Shown: in pieces, positions 8,929-17,027 of the stretch | How positions within the stretch are numbered: position 1 is the first letter of the stretch | How the letters are laid out: each line of letters starts with the position of its first letter | Source: Tenacibaculum finnmarkense | Lineage (GTDB): Bacteria > Bacteroidota > Bacteroidia > Flavobacteriales > Flavobacteriaceae | Direction: 5' to 3' | NCBI RefSeq assembly: GCF_900239185.1 | Contig: NZ_OENA01000080.1 | Location: forward strand, 16,566-80,565 | DNA length: 64,000 nt | Translations under genes and position numbers: made by a program | The notes under the pieces: generated by a model | What the model was told of the DNA's origin: nothing | What the model saw: the letters and a program-made list of their open reading frames with translations, nothing else | The model's database searches: none

Positions 8929-9540
8929 ATGCCTTTTAAAAAATTAAATTCAGAAATTAAAGAAAAATTAGAATCGCTAGAAATAACGACTCCTACACCT
9001 TTACAAAAAAAGAGTATTCCTGCTATTAAAAGCGGTGCAAATGTTTATTGTATAGGCGATCAAGGTAGCGGAAAAACAACAACACTTGTACTTACAACCT
9101 TACATAAATTAAAATTTACTGATATTGGCACTAGCCCTAGAGCCTTTGTTCTTGTTGAAGATAACGAAAGAGCTTTAGAAGTATATAACGCCTTTTTACC
9201 TTACACCAGGTATAAATCGATACGTGTTTATGTTGCCGATGAAGCGCTTCATGTAGACACACAGAAATCAGAAATTTTTGAAGGTGTTGATATTCTTATC
9301 TCTACGCCTAAAAGAATGAATAAATTGTTTTTATTAAACGGAATAAGTCCGTCGCAATTAATGATTTTTAATATTGATGATGCACAATTCTTAAAAAATA
9401 ACACTGCGTATGCAGCTTTAATGTCTATTACACAAAGTGTTAATAAATGTCAGTTTGTATTATATGCTGATAAAATGATCCCAACGATAAAACGTTTTGA
9501 AGATTATTTTATGCAGTACGCAAAAGTAATTAAGGCTTAA
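8929..9540 (+). CDS. Stand-alone N-terminal half of a DEAD-box-like helicase
   Basis: 203 residues covering only the first RecA-like domain. A Q-motif-like TTPTPLQKKSIPAI (residues 20-33) is followed by a Walker A motif GDQGSGKTT (43-51) and the Ib-like ISTPKRM (124-130). Motif II, normally DEAD, reads NIDDAQF (148-154), so the catalytic glutamate is replaced by Asp, and there is no motif III or second RecA domain. The gene ends naturally before a hairpin terminator, so it looks like a real short protein rather than a fresh truncation. It may bind ATP or RNA without unwinding; a regulatory or scaffold role is inference. Confidence 0.75.
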   Translation: MPFKKLNSEIKEKLESLEITTPTPLQKKSIPAIKSGANVYCIGDQGSGKTTTLVLTTLHKLKFTDIGTSPRAFVLVEDNERALEVYNAFLPYTRYKSIRVYVADEALHVDTQKSEIFEGVDILISTPKRMNKLFLLNGISPSQLMIFNIDDAQFLKNNTAYAALMSITQSVNKCQFVLYADKMIPTIKRFEDYFMQYAKVIKA

Positions 9541-9560
9541 CTTAATTAACTTAAATGTAT

Positions 9561-9599
9561 AAAAAAAGACTATCTACGTAATGTAAATAGTCTTTTTTA
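9561..9599. terminator. Bidirectional terminator
   Basis: Stem AAAAAAGACTAT / ATAGTCTTTTTT between the DEAD-like gene and the convergent threonine dehydrogenase gene. Confidence 0.82.
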
Positions 9600-9618
9600 T
9601 ATAGGGAAAAAGAAAATA

Positions 9619-10548
9619 TTATTGCTTCTTTAACTGAGTAATCATCTCTTTAGTCATTTCTTTTAAAGAGTAGTTTGGTTTCCAACCCCAATCTTCTCTC
9701 GCAGCGTCATCATTAATAGATTTAGGCCAAGAATCGGCAATTGCTTGTCTGAAATCAGGCTTATAACTTACTTTAAAATCAGGATACCACTCTTTTATTG
9801 AATCCGCAATTTCTGCTGGCGTAAAGCTCATCCCTGCTAAATTATACGATGTTCTTATTTTTACCGCTTCTTTTGGTGCTTGCATAAGCTCTAAAGTAGC
9901 TCTAATAGCATCATCAATATAAATCATCGGCAAACAAGCCTCTTCCTTTAAATAACAAGTAAAATCTTCATTTTTAATAGCTTTATGATAAATATCAACA
10001 GCATAATCGGTAGTTCCACCGCCAGGTAAAGATTGATACCCAATAACACCAGGATATCGTATAGAACGTACGTCTAAACCATATCTTAAAAAATAATACT
10101 GCGCCCAGTTTTCACCAGCTGCTTTACTGATTCCGTAAACCGTTGTAGGATCTAAATACGCATCTTGTTTTGTGTCAATTTTTGGTGCGCTAAGTCCGTA
10201 AACAGCTATTGAACTAGGGAAAAATACTTTATCTAATTTATGTTTTACAGAAACCTCTAAAACACTAAAAAGCGATTTTAAATTGATATCCCAAGTTTGA
10301 ATAGGATTCTTCTCGCCGTTAGCAGATAATATTGCTGCTAAATGATATATTTGAGTAACTTTATGTTTTACTACAATGTTAGCTAAATCAATTTCGCTAG
10401 TAGCGTCTAATATTTCAAAAATTCCGCTATAATTTGCTATTGTACGAATATCTGAAGCTATTACTGCCTCTTTACCATACTTCTCTTTTAAAGACTTTGT
10501 TAATACCGTACCTAATTGTCCTCCTGCTCCTGTAACTAATATTTTCAT
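9619..10548 (-). CDS. L-threonine 3-dehydrogenase, extended-SDR type
   Basis: 309 residues of the UDP-galactose-4-epimerase-like SDR family. The NAD site TGAGGQLG lies at residues 6-13, and the catalytic pair is Tyr138/Lys142 in TVYGISKAAG, with SS at 112-113 as the catalytic serine region. This matches the short-chain type threonine dehydrogenase first characterised in Flavobacterium frigidimaris, which oxidises L-threonine to 2-amino-3-ketobutyrate. No glycine C-acetyltransferase gene is nearby. An Lrp/AsnC regulator is divergent, as is common for threonine catabolism, and the shared upstream region carries repeated palindromic half-sites. Another sugar-nucleotide epimerase remains a weak alternative. 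Confidence 0.85.
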   Translation of the reverse strand: MKILVTGAGGQLGTVLTKSLKEKYGKEAVIASDIRTIANYSGIFEILDATSEIDLANIVVKHKVTQIYHLAAILSANGEKNPIQTWDINLKSLFSVLEVSVKHKLDKVFFPSSIAVYGLSAPKIDTKQDAYLDPTTVYGISKAAGENWAQYYFLRYGLDVRSIRYPGVIGYQSLPGGGTTDYAVDIYHKAIKNEDFTCYLKEEACLPMIYIDDAIRATLELMQAPKEAVKIRTSYNLAGMSFTPAEIADSIKEWYPDFKVSYKPDFRQAIADSWPKSINDDAAREDWGWKPNYSLKEMTKEMITQLKKQ

Positions 10549-10588
10549 CTTATACGATTTTTATTCCCTACAAAAATACATTGATTGG

Positions 10589-10706
10589 CACTTTAAAAGT
10601 AATAAACACTTTATTTTGATAAAAAATAAGTAATTTTCACTTTTCAAAACATAACAAGCCAATTTTATCACTTTTTAAAACAGTTTTACATCTTTTAAAA
10701 AGTGAT
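10589..10706. promoter_or_regulatory. Array of CACTTTT half-sites between tdh-like and lrp-like genes
   Basis: The divergent intergenic region has ACTTTAAAAGT (10590-10600), TCACTTTTCAAAA (from 10637), and a 14-bp inverted pair ATCACTTTTTAAAA (10667-10680) / TTTTAAAAAGTGAT (10693-10706). Repeated AT-rich palindromic half-sites suit binding by the neighbouring Lrp/AsnC regulator. The motif is seen; the binding is inferred. Confidence 0.5.
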
Positions 10707-10764
10707 TTTAACGGTATTTAACGGTAAACATAAACCTCATCAATCAAAATTAATTTAATAAAAC

Positions 10765-11226
10765 ATGATAAAACTAGATGCTATCGATTTAAAAATATTG
10801 CGAATTTTACAAGAAGATTGTAAGAAAACTGCCAAAGAAATTTCTGAAAAATTAAATTTAACCATCTCTCCTATTTATGAACGAATTAAGCGCTTAGAAA
10901 AAACAGGCATAATTAAAAACTACGTTGCTATTTTAGATAAAAAACGCATACAAATGCCTGTAACTGCTATTTGTATGGTATCGCTCCGATGTCACGACGA
11001 AGGTTTTATTGATAAATTTGAAGCGCAAGTAAAAGAATTAAAAGAAGTTCAGAAATGCTATCACATGGCAGGAAAAGTAGATTTTTTTCTACAGATAAAT
11101 CTAAATGATTTAGAAGATTACCACGATTTTGTTCGCTTAAAACTCTCAAAAATTGACAATATTGGTGTTTTAGAGAGTTACTTTGTACTTAAAGAAATAA
11201 TGGACAAAACAGCTTATTATTTATAA
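10765..11226 (+). CDS. Lrp/AsnC-family transcriptional regulator
   Basis: 153 residues: N-terminal winged HTH (LDAIDLKILRILQEDCKKTAKEI..., recognition helix TISPIYERIKRLEKTGII) and C-terminal RAM domain with CYHMAGKVDFFLQI. It is divergent from the L-threonine dehydrogenase gene with 216 bases between them, which suggests control of threonine breakdown in response to an amino acid. It differs clearly from the Lrp protein at 6962-7441. Confidence 0.9.
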   Translation: MIKLDAIDLKILRILQEDCKKTAKEISEKLNLTISPIYERIKRLEKTGIIKNYVAILDKKRIQMPVTAICMVSLRCHDEGFIDKFEAQVKELKEVQKCYHMAGKVDFFLQINLNDLEDYHDFVRLKLSKIDNIGVLESYFVLKEIMDKTAYYL

Positions 11227-11291
11227 AACAACAGACCTCAACACACGCAATATTTATTTAAACACAATATTTAAAAAAAATTAAGGCAAAT

Positions 11292-11326
11292 AAAAAACCT
11301 CATCAAATAAATGATGAGGTTTTTTT
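11292..11326. terminator. Bidirectional terminator
   Basis: Stem AAAAAACCTCAT / ATGATGAGGTTTTTT between the Lrp gene and the convergent cold shock gene. Confidence 0.88.
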
Positions 11327-11346
11327 GAAAATATATGGATTATATA

Positions 11347-11538
11347 TTAGATCACTTTTACGTTCACTGCGTTTGGTCCTTTGTTTCCTTCTTCTAAATC
11401 GAATTCAACTTGGTCACCTTCTCTAATCTCATCGATTAAACCTGAAACGTGTACAAAGTGGTCTTTTTCAACACCTTCTTCTGTAATAAAACCAAATCCT
11501 TTAGTGTCGTTGAAAAATTTTACTATTCCTTTACTCAT
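11347..11538 (-). CDS. Cold shock protein (CspA family), copy 1
   Basis: 63-residue single cold shock domain from ATG 11538. The RNP1-type motif KGFGFIT and RNP2-type HFVHVSGL identify the single-stranded nucleic acid-binding OB fold that melts RNA structure. Sequence is nearly identical to the copies at 23377-23568 and 26145-26336 (differences at only a few positions, here Val in FVHVSG). A longer in-frame extension upstream to 11610 is likely untranslated leader, since both paralogues start at the same internal Met. The gene is monocistronic with its own terminator. Confidence 0.95.
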   Translation of the reverse strand: MSKGIVKFFNDTKGFGFITEEGVEKDHFVHVSGLIDEIREGDQVEFDLEEGNKGPNAVNVKVI

Positions 11539-11777
11539 TGTAATGTAAATTATATTGTTAGTACTTATATTATATTGCAAATATAGTTCCATTAATCTAA
11601 AATACAGCATGATATAACCCTATTTTATATAAAAAAAATAAAATAAACTTCCTAGCCTACAGCCCTATTGATTTTTTAATAATTTTAGCAGCCTAAAAAA
11701 CAATATAAACAACTATTGTTTAAGTAATTAATTTGATTACAACAGGCAATTAATGTCATGTAATGTTTGTGCATAAA

Positions 11778-11812
11778 TAAAAAACCTGCACAGTTTATTA
11801 CTGTGCAAGTCT
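11778..11812 (-). terminator. Terminator of the small membrane protein gene
   Basis: On the minus strand, CTTGCACAG / CTGTGCAGG with an AT loop is followed by a T-rich run, about 50 bases past the gene end at 11862. Confidence 0.75.
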
Positions 11813-11861
11813 TAAAGAATCTAACAGATCCTTCTCTTTCTCACTATATTTTAAAATATAT

Positions 11862-12281
11862 TTATATAAAAAGTATAGATGCAACAATCATCCATCCCCC
11901 AACAATAAGCCCAAACAAACCTAGTTTCCCTAGTTTTGGCGCTAATTTTTCTCTTAATGCTTCTCCTTTTTGTTGAGCTGCTTCATTTTTACTTAGCAAT
12001 AACTTACTAATCATACCAAAGCCTAACATAAAACCCAAGGCTGCTTGCACAAAACTTCCTGCTAAGAGCGTACTCCACCAAATTGGTAATGATGTTAACC
12101 AAGCAATGTTTAAAAAAGCTGAAATAATCCCCCAAATACCCCCTAAACAAAAAACTAAACCAATCCAACCTTGATAAGGTTCAATTTTATCTAACAATTC
12201 TTTTGCGTTTGGTTTTTTTGCTAAAATTAAGGATGGCACTGCTATAATACTTAAAAGGATTAATGTAATTCCGTAAATCAT
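11862..12281 (-). CDS. Small multi-pass membrane protein, unknown function
   Basis: 139 residues with about four hydrophobic helices (near residues 2-20, 38-60, 72-95 and 120-138) and a short positively charged loop ([22 protein letters not shown]) between the third and fourth. [15 protein letters not shown] and GFMLGFGM are glycine-rich helices. It forms its own transcription unit with a terminator. No function was recognised. Confidence 0.7.
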   Translation of the reverse strand: MIYGITLILLSIIAVPSLILAKKPNAKELLDKIEPYQGWIGLVFCLGGIWGIISAFLNIAWLTSLPIWWSTLLAGSFVQAALGFMLGFGMISKLLLSKNEAAQQKGEALREKLAPKLGKLGLFGLIVGGWMIVASILFI

Positions 12282-12398
12282 AATTTTTTTAGTTTTTAAT
12301 TAAGTTAGTTTTATGATGCAAATTTGCAGGAATCCTTAACTATATTTCAGCCCAAATACCGTGAAAATTAATACCCTACTTTCAGGGATATAATCATT

Positions 12399-12749
12399 TT
12401 AATCTAATTCAGCCCTTGAAAACAAATCTTGAATTAATTCTTCATTTTCACAAGCTTCTTTAAATGCGACTATAAATTTCTGTAACGCTTCTTTATCTTT
12501 TGAATACGCACAAAACATACTTCCTTCTGGATCAAAATTAATAAGCTCTTTTAATGCTGGCATTTTTTCATTTAAAAACACACAAGCCAACGAACACCAG
12601 TCATAACCGCCGCCTTCAAAACCTTCATCTGATCTTGTTTCGAAAATTTCATCTTTAAACTCTCCTACGTTTAAACAAACTGAATAACTATCTGAATGTT
12701 TTACCCAAAAAAAAGGCTTAATCTTACTTTCAAATTCTTTAATTTCCAT
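12399..12749 (-). CDS. Imm51-like immunity protein (orphan)
   Basis: 116 residues. The pattern GFEGGGYDWCSLACVFL followed by INFDPEGSMFCAYS matches what I know of the Imm51 immunity protein family, found in polymorphic toxin loci. No signal peptide or membrane helix is present. No toxin gene lies beside it: the neighbours are a membrane protein and a two-component system. Orphan immunity genes can protect against toxins from relatives. The family call rests on motif memory, without a profile search. Confidence 0.65.
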   Translation of the reverse strand: MEIKEFESKIKPFFWVKHSDSYSVCLNVGEFKDEIFETRSDEGFEGGGYDWCSLACVFLNEKMPALKELINFDPEGSMFCAYSKDKEALQKFIVAFKEACENEELIQDLFSRAELD

Positions 12750-12785
12750 AATTACTGTTTTTTAACTTAATTATTTTATAAAATC

Positions 12786-13430
12786 TTATAAAATCCCTTC
12801 TTCTATTGCATAGCGTGTTAATCCAGCAATATTACGTACACCTAACTTTGCTATTAAATTTTTACGATAACTCTCTATAGTATGTGTGCTTAAAAATAAT
12901 TGAGAAGCAATTTCTTTAGTAGTAAATTCCTTAGCTATTAACTTTAATACTTCTTTTTCTCTCTTGGTTAAAGAAACTAAAGGCTTCGACTTCGCTGCAA
13001 ATAGAGCTTCCATTAAAATATTCTTTATTCTAGATGAAAAATAATTTTCGCCTTCAAGGATCGTTTTAATCGCTTTTAAAAGTTCATTTTTAGCGGCATT
13101 TTTAGATAAATAACCATTGGTATTCGCATCAATTAACTGTTGAATTTTAACAGGTTCTTCCAGCATACTAACTACTAAGGTTTTTACTTGCGGAAACGCT
13201 TCTTTAATAGCCTTATTTAAAGTGATACCGTCCATTTCTGGCATATTAATATCTGTGATAACTAAATCTATTTTTGGTGTTTTATTAATTTGCAGATATT
13301 TAAGAACTTGAGTTCCTGTTTTTGCGGCTAATACAATCGTTATATTTTTTTCTTCGGACAGAATACTACGTAATCCGTCTAAAAACATACTGTGATCATC
13401 TGCAATTATAATATTATATTCTTTTATCAT
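12786..13430 (-). CDS. NarL/FixJ-family response regulator
   Basis: 214 residues. The receiver domain has acidic Asp11-Asp12, the phospho-acceptor Asp60 in VITDINMPEMDG, and a conserved Lys in LSKNAAK. The C-terminal LuxR-type HTH (LTKREKEVLKLIAKEF, then STHTIESYRKNLIAKLGV) binds DNA. It starts three bases after the stop of the histidine kinase gene, so the two are co-translated and form a cognate pair. The signal and target genes are unknown. Confidence 0.93.
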   Translation of the reverse strand: MIKEYNIIIADDHSMFLDGLRSILSEEKNITIVLAAKTGTQVLKYLQINKTPKIDLVITDINMPEMDGITLNKAIKEAFPQVKTLVVSMLEEPVKIQQLIDANTNGYLSKNAAKNELLKAIKTILEGENYFSSRIKNILMEALFAAKSKPLVSLTKREKEVLKLIAKEFTTKEIASQLFLSTHTIESYRKNLIAKLGVRNIAGLTRYAIEEGIL

Positions 13431-13433
13431 AAA

Positions 13434-15380
13434 TTAATTTTGTTGTGGAATACTTATTGTTATTACCGTACCTCTATTTAATGCCGAATCTATCGAAAAC
13501 AAACCATTAAACGCCTTTACTCTATGTTCAATATTTAAAATACCGATTCCTTTGCTTGTCTTTTTTATATCAAAACCAACTCCGTCATCTTCATAAAGAA
13601 ACTCAATACTATTATCTTGTTCAATAACGATTAATTGCAAGGCTATTTCCGTAGCTTTAGCATGTTTAAAAGCATTGGTAATCAATTCCTTTATAATATT
13701 GAATAAATTAGATTGTAATGTGTAATTTAAAGTATTTACGGCATTTTCAGGATACGCATCAAAATTAATAACTACGCTATTGTTTTGTTCTAAAGATGTG
13801 ATATAATTTTTAATTAAATACGTAAAATTATTTTCTTTAAATTCATCAGGAATTAAACTATGAGAAATATCTCGAACATGTTGATAGGTTTTTTCTAATT
13901 GAATAAGTAACGAGCCTACTTCAGGATTACGGGCTACTAAATTGGTCATTTGTAGTTTTATCCCCGAAATATTACCACCAATACTATCATGTAATTCTCT
14001 AGCAATACGATCTCTTTCTTTATTCTGAACCACAATCGTATTTTTAACCAATGCTAATTCTTGTGTTTGTAATACCGAAGTCATTTCTTTTTGACGTAAT
14101 ATTTCCTGTTGCTTCCCAAGTAAACTCTGTGTTTGCAGCTTTTGATAATAAACAACCAACAACAAAATAATAGGAATCAGAATGATTAAAAAAGCTATTA
14201 AGATACCGTATTTTACTGTTTTTTGATATTCAATTTCTGTTCTATTATGTACTTGATCTTCTTGAAGTATATGTATCTTTTTTTCTTTTTTTAGTGTTTC
14301 ATACTTAAATTCTAAATCTCTTATAAACCGCTTATTCTGCCCTAAAATAATTCTACGATTAATACCCTCTAATTGTGTTTTTAAATTATACGCATTTTTA
14401 TAATTCTCTTTTGATACATAAACACGAACTAAGGCTTTCACTATTTTTTGTTGCAAATTCAATTGATTCCACTGTACCGCATTAACGTATGCTGTACTAA
14501 GTATAATTTCAGCAACCTGATAATTTTTACTGACACTATAAATTTCTCCTTGATTTAAAATTATAGCGATATAAAGATCATAATAACCTGATTTTATAGC
14601 TTTATCTTTAATTTTCGTAAAAATACCAAGCGATTCATTTAACTTTCCTTCTAATAATTTTAAACGACCTAATGCAATTTGAAATCGTATATAAATCCTC
14701 GGATATTTTTCTTTATTAAGCGTTTGTAAGGTATTTTTTATTAGTTTTTCAGCATTTTCAAGTTCATTATTTAAAAGATAATAATTTGAACGGGCTATTT
14801 TATAATAAAGCAACGTAGTTAACGTATTACAAACAGGCGCTACCTCATCTAAAATAGAAGCTGCTTTTAAGCTTTCTTTCCTTAAAATATAGGTTTCAGC
14901 TAAGGCTAGTTTAAAATATGGAAATATCAGTCTTTTTTTTTCTTCGGATTTTTCTTCGGATAAACGAATCCCTTCTATAAAATATCTTGTAGATTCATCT
15001 AACAAACCCATACTTTGCGAACCCAAACCTTTATAAAACAACGATTTTAATTGATATTTAGATTTAAACCCCTGATTACCTTTCAAACCTTTCAGTTTCA
15101 GATTTAAAACCTCATCTTTAAGCATGCTTCCATAATGAAAAAGAGAATCAGCATTTTTTGACTGTATAAATTGTGTCGCAATGCTATCTAAAATAACAAT
15201 CCGTTCCCTAGGTTCTATAGCATTATTTAATGATTTATATAATTGCCTATTTACTACTTCGGGGTTATATCCGAAGAATACAAAATGATCTTCTTTATCT
15301 TGTGCATACGTTGATGACAAACACATAAAAATAAAGAATCCGAAAATTTTACAAGTATAATAATTGATAAGTTGCTTCAT
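13434..15380 (-). CDS. TPR-containing sensor histidine kinase (HisKA_3)
   Basis: 648 residues. A signal peptide (residues 1-27, ending TYAQ) leads to a periplasmic region of TPR-like helices (about 40-370), one membrane helix (YGILIAFLIILIPIILLLVV), a coiled coil, and a NarX/DesK-type dimerisation domain with His464 in RDRIARELHDSIGG. The ATP-binding domain follows (NLFNIIKELITNAFKHA N-box, DDGVGFD G1, GIGILNIEHR G2, GTVITISI). This architecture is common in Flavobacteriaceae. It is the first gene of a two-gene operon with the NarL-type regulator at 12786-13430. Confidence 0.93.
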   Translation of the reverse strand: MKQLINYYTCKIFGFFIFMCLSSTYAQDKEDHFVFFGYNPEVVNRQLYKSLNNAIEPRERIVILDSIATQFIQSKNADSLFHYGSMLKDEVLNLKLKGLKGNQGFKSKYQLKSLFYKGLGSQSMGLLDESTRYFIEGIRLSEEKSEEKKRLIFPYFKLALAETYILRKESLKAASILDEVAPVCNTLTTLLYYKIARSNYYLLNNELENAEKLIKNTLQTLNKEKYPRIYIRFQIALGRLKLLEGKLNESLGIFTKIKDKAIKSGYYDLYIAIILNQGEIYSVSKNYQVAEIILSTAYVNAVQWNQLNLQQKIVKALVRVYVSKENYKNAYNLKTQLEGINRRIILGQNKRFIRDLEFKYETLKKEKKIHILQEDQVHNRTEIEYQKTVKYGILIAFLIILIPIILLLVVYYQKLQTQSLLGKQQEILRQKEMTSVLQTQELALVKNTIVVQNKERDRIARELHDSIGGNISGIKLQMTNLVARNPEVGSLLIQLEKTYQHVRDISHSLIPDEFKENNFTYLIKNYITSLEQNNSVVINFDAYPENAVNTLNYTLQSNLFNIIKELITNAFKHAKATEIALQLIVIEQDNSIEFLYEDDGVGFDIKKTSKGIGILNIEHRVKAFNGLFSIDSALNRGTVITISIPQQN

Positions 15381-15477
15381 GTTGTAACGAAAGTAGTTTA
15401 ATACTGTTAACTTAATAACAATATTAAACTATTTATAAAATAATAAACTCACTGTTTTTAGGGGTAGTTTTTATGTT

Positions 15478-15894
15478 TTATGATTTTAAACTTTTAAAAG
15501 TTAAAATTAAAATTAATGAAAGTATAGCTTGAAGAAGGTATAAAGGGTAAATTGTTTTATTTAAAAGGGTGTATTGCCAAGAATTTTTATCTAAAGTATC
15601 TTCTTTGTTCAATTTAAGATTAAAATCAATATCAAGTTCTTCCTTTATTCTAGTTCTATTATATAAATCTCTATATCCTTTCTCTTGGCTTAAATAATAA
15701 GAATCTAACCCCCAAAAAATAAAAAGAGAAAAATAGATAATTGATGCATATAATATATTCGAATTATTAGCCGATAAAGCTAATAAAGCGGATGAAATGG
15801 TTATACTCATTCCTTTAATTTGAAAAGAGTTTCTATTCATTCGAGTAATTATATTTTGAATAAACTCTAGATGCTTAATTTTATTTTCATTCAT
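15478..15894 (-). CDS. Small three-helix membrane protein next to TIR/Nmad2 genes
   Basis: 138 residues. An N-terminal amphipathic stretch (KIKHLEFIQNIITRMNRNSF) precedes hydrophobic helices near residues 30-45, 47-66 and 114-134; a charged cytosolic loop (GYRDLYNRTRIKEELDID) lies between the second and third. Proteins with an FIQNIITRM...SFQIKG start and two close helices are often neighbours of TIR-domain genes, as I recall, and could act as membrane effectors. It is the last gene of the minus-strand accessory operon, five bases after the Nmad2-like gene. No enzyme motif is seen. The effector role is inference. Confidence 0.7.
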   Translation of the reverse strand: MNENKIKHLEFIQNIITRMNRNSFQIKGMSITISSALLALSANNSNILYASIIYFSLFIFWGLDSYYLSQEKGYRDLYNRTRIKEELDIDFNLKLNKEDTLDKNSWQYTLLNKTIYPLYLLQAILSLILILTFKSLKS

Positions 15895-15899
15895 AATAT

Positions 15900-16520
15900 T
15901 TAAAATTCTAATTTCATTTGTTTATATTGATTCCAGTTAATAGGATCTCCTGATATTCCTTTCTTAATTTTTTTTTGATTTTGAATCCAATCCATAAATT
16001 GTATACCAATTTCGGATAAACCCTTATACTTCATTCCTTGTTTTTTTTTACAAAGTTTTCTAAATTCATCAGGGATTAATATAGAAGAGTCTCCCAAGTA
16101 ATAAAAATTACTAGAAATCAGAACGGTATTTGCACTAGTATCTCTTTTTTTATGTTTTTCTTTATCTACAACTGAATGAGCTGATTTTTCTTGAATCCAA
16201 TCATCAGAATCATTGTTTTTATGATAGAAATTATCCCCATACATTTGCATTAAACTACCATTAAGTATTGGTTTTTTGAAGGTAAACCGAGAATCCATCC
16301 AGTATTCTTCAAATGTCATTTTCTCTGTTAATTGCATTGCATAAATGAAGTGATTTAATTTCCCCATTTTTTCACTTCCAGTTCCTATTATCCAATCACC
16401 AATATTAAGATTTCTATTTTTTCTTATATTAGGTTTACACACAGCCAATGTGCAATAGTTCCAAAATGGATTAGGTGCTAAGCCTAAATCGTGTTTAATT
16501 ACGTAAGAAAAAAATTCCAT
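15900..16520 (-). CDS. Nmad2-like putative nucleotide modification protein
   Basis: 206 residues. The N-terminus FSYVIKHDLGLAPNPFWNYC, then TLAVCKPNIRK and GDWIIGTGSEKMG, followed by IYAMQLTEKMTFEEYW, match what I know of the Nmad2 (nucleotide modification associated domain 2) family defined by comparative genomics of DNA-base modification systems. The biochemical activity of the family is not established. It starts seven bases after the TIR gene stop and ends five bases before the membrane protein gene, so the three are one translational block. Confidence 0.72.
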   Translation of the reverse strand: MEFFSYVIKHDLGLAPNPFWNYCTLAVCKPNIRKNRNLNIGDWIIGTGSEKMGKLNHFIYAMQLTEKMTFEEYWMDSRFTFKKPILNGSLMQMYGDNFYHKNNDSDDWIQEKSAHSVVDKEKHKKRDTSANTVLISSNFYYLGDSSILIPDEFRKLCKKKQGMKYKGLSEIGIQFMDWIQNQKKIKKGISGDPINWNQYKQMKLEF

Positions 16521-16527
16521 AATAACC

Positions 16528-17010
16528 TTAACATTTTATTTTTTCCATTTGATATAAAGGCTCTCTTTCTGTACCTGATGGAGTTTCTTGTGGAATCTCC
16601 TTTTCATTCATTATATCAACTAATCTATCAATAGAATTCCAACCAATAGTTGCTACTCCATATTTTTTTAAACCCACTGGTAGCTCTGCCGTTTCTTTAC
16701 TTCCATGGGCATAAACACCGATTATTTTTTTATTTTGTTTAATTGCTTCTTTAATTTCATAATCAACCCAAGGTCTAGTATGTGTCTTATCTCCTATTAA
16801 GCAAATAAACGAACCAGACCAACTAATTTGTCTTCTAAGAAGTCTTTCTATAACTTCTTTACTTGGTCGCTTTCGCTCTGTGTGCTTTGTACTATCTACA
16901 GAATAATTCCTAACTTTATAATTACTTTCTGCAAATCTTTCTTTTAACCTTTGAACTTTGTCATCATCTTTACCGTAATGGCTTATAAATACATTGTTTC
17001 CTTTTTCCAT
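16528..17010 (-). CDS. ThsB-like TIR domain protein
   Basis: 160 residues made up of one TIR-like fold of the ThsB/DUF1863 type. The opening strand and box are NVFISHYGKDD (residues 6-16), the ICLIGDKTHTR strand-turn is at 69-79, and WVDYEIKEAI carries the conserved glutamate (Glu85) expected to be catalytic in NAD-consuming TIRs. Thoeris ThsB proteins sense phage and produce a nucleotide signal from NAD. Here no ThsA (SIR2/SLOG or other known effector) gene is adjacent; instead Nmad2-like and small membrane protein genes follow directly. Start is ATG 17010, 17 bases after the upstream gene. Confidence 0.82.
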   Translation of the reverse strand: MEKGNNVFISHYGKDDDKVQRLKERFAESNYKVRNYSVDSTKHTERKRPSKEVIERLLRRQISWSGSFICLIGDKTHTRPWVDYEIKEAIKQNKKIIGVYAHGSKETAELPVGLKKYGVATIGWNSIDRLVDIMNEKEIPQETPSGTEREPLYQMEKIKC

Positions 17011-17027
17011 ATAGCATTTTATTTTAA

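Noticed and set aside
11767..11976. Plus-strand 69-codon frame overlapping the small membrane protein gene
   Set aside because: It spans a terminator hairpin and lies antisense to a better-supported membrane protein gene.
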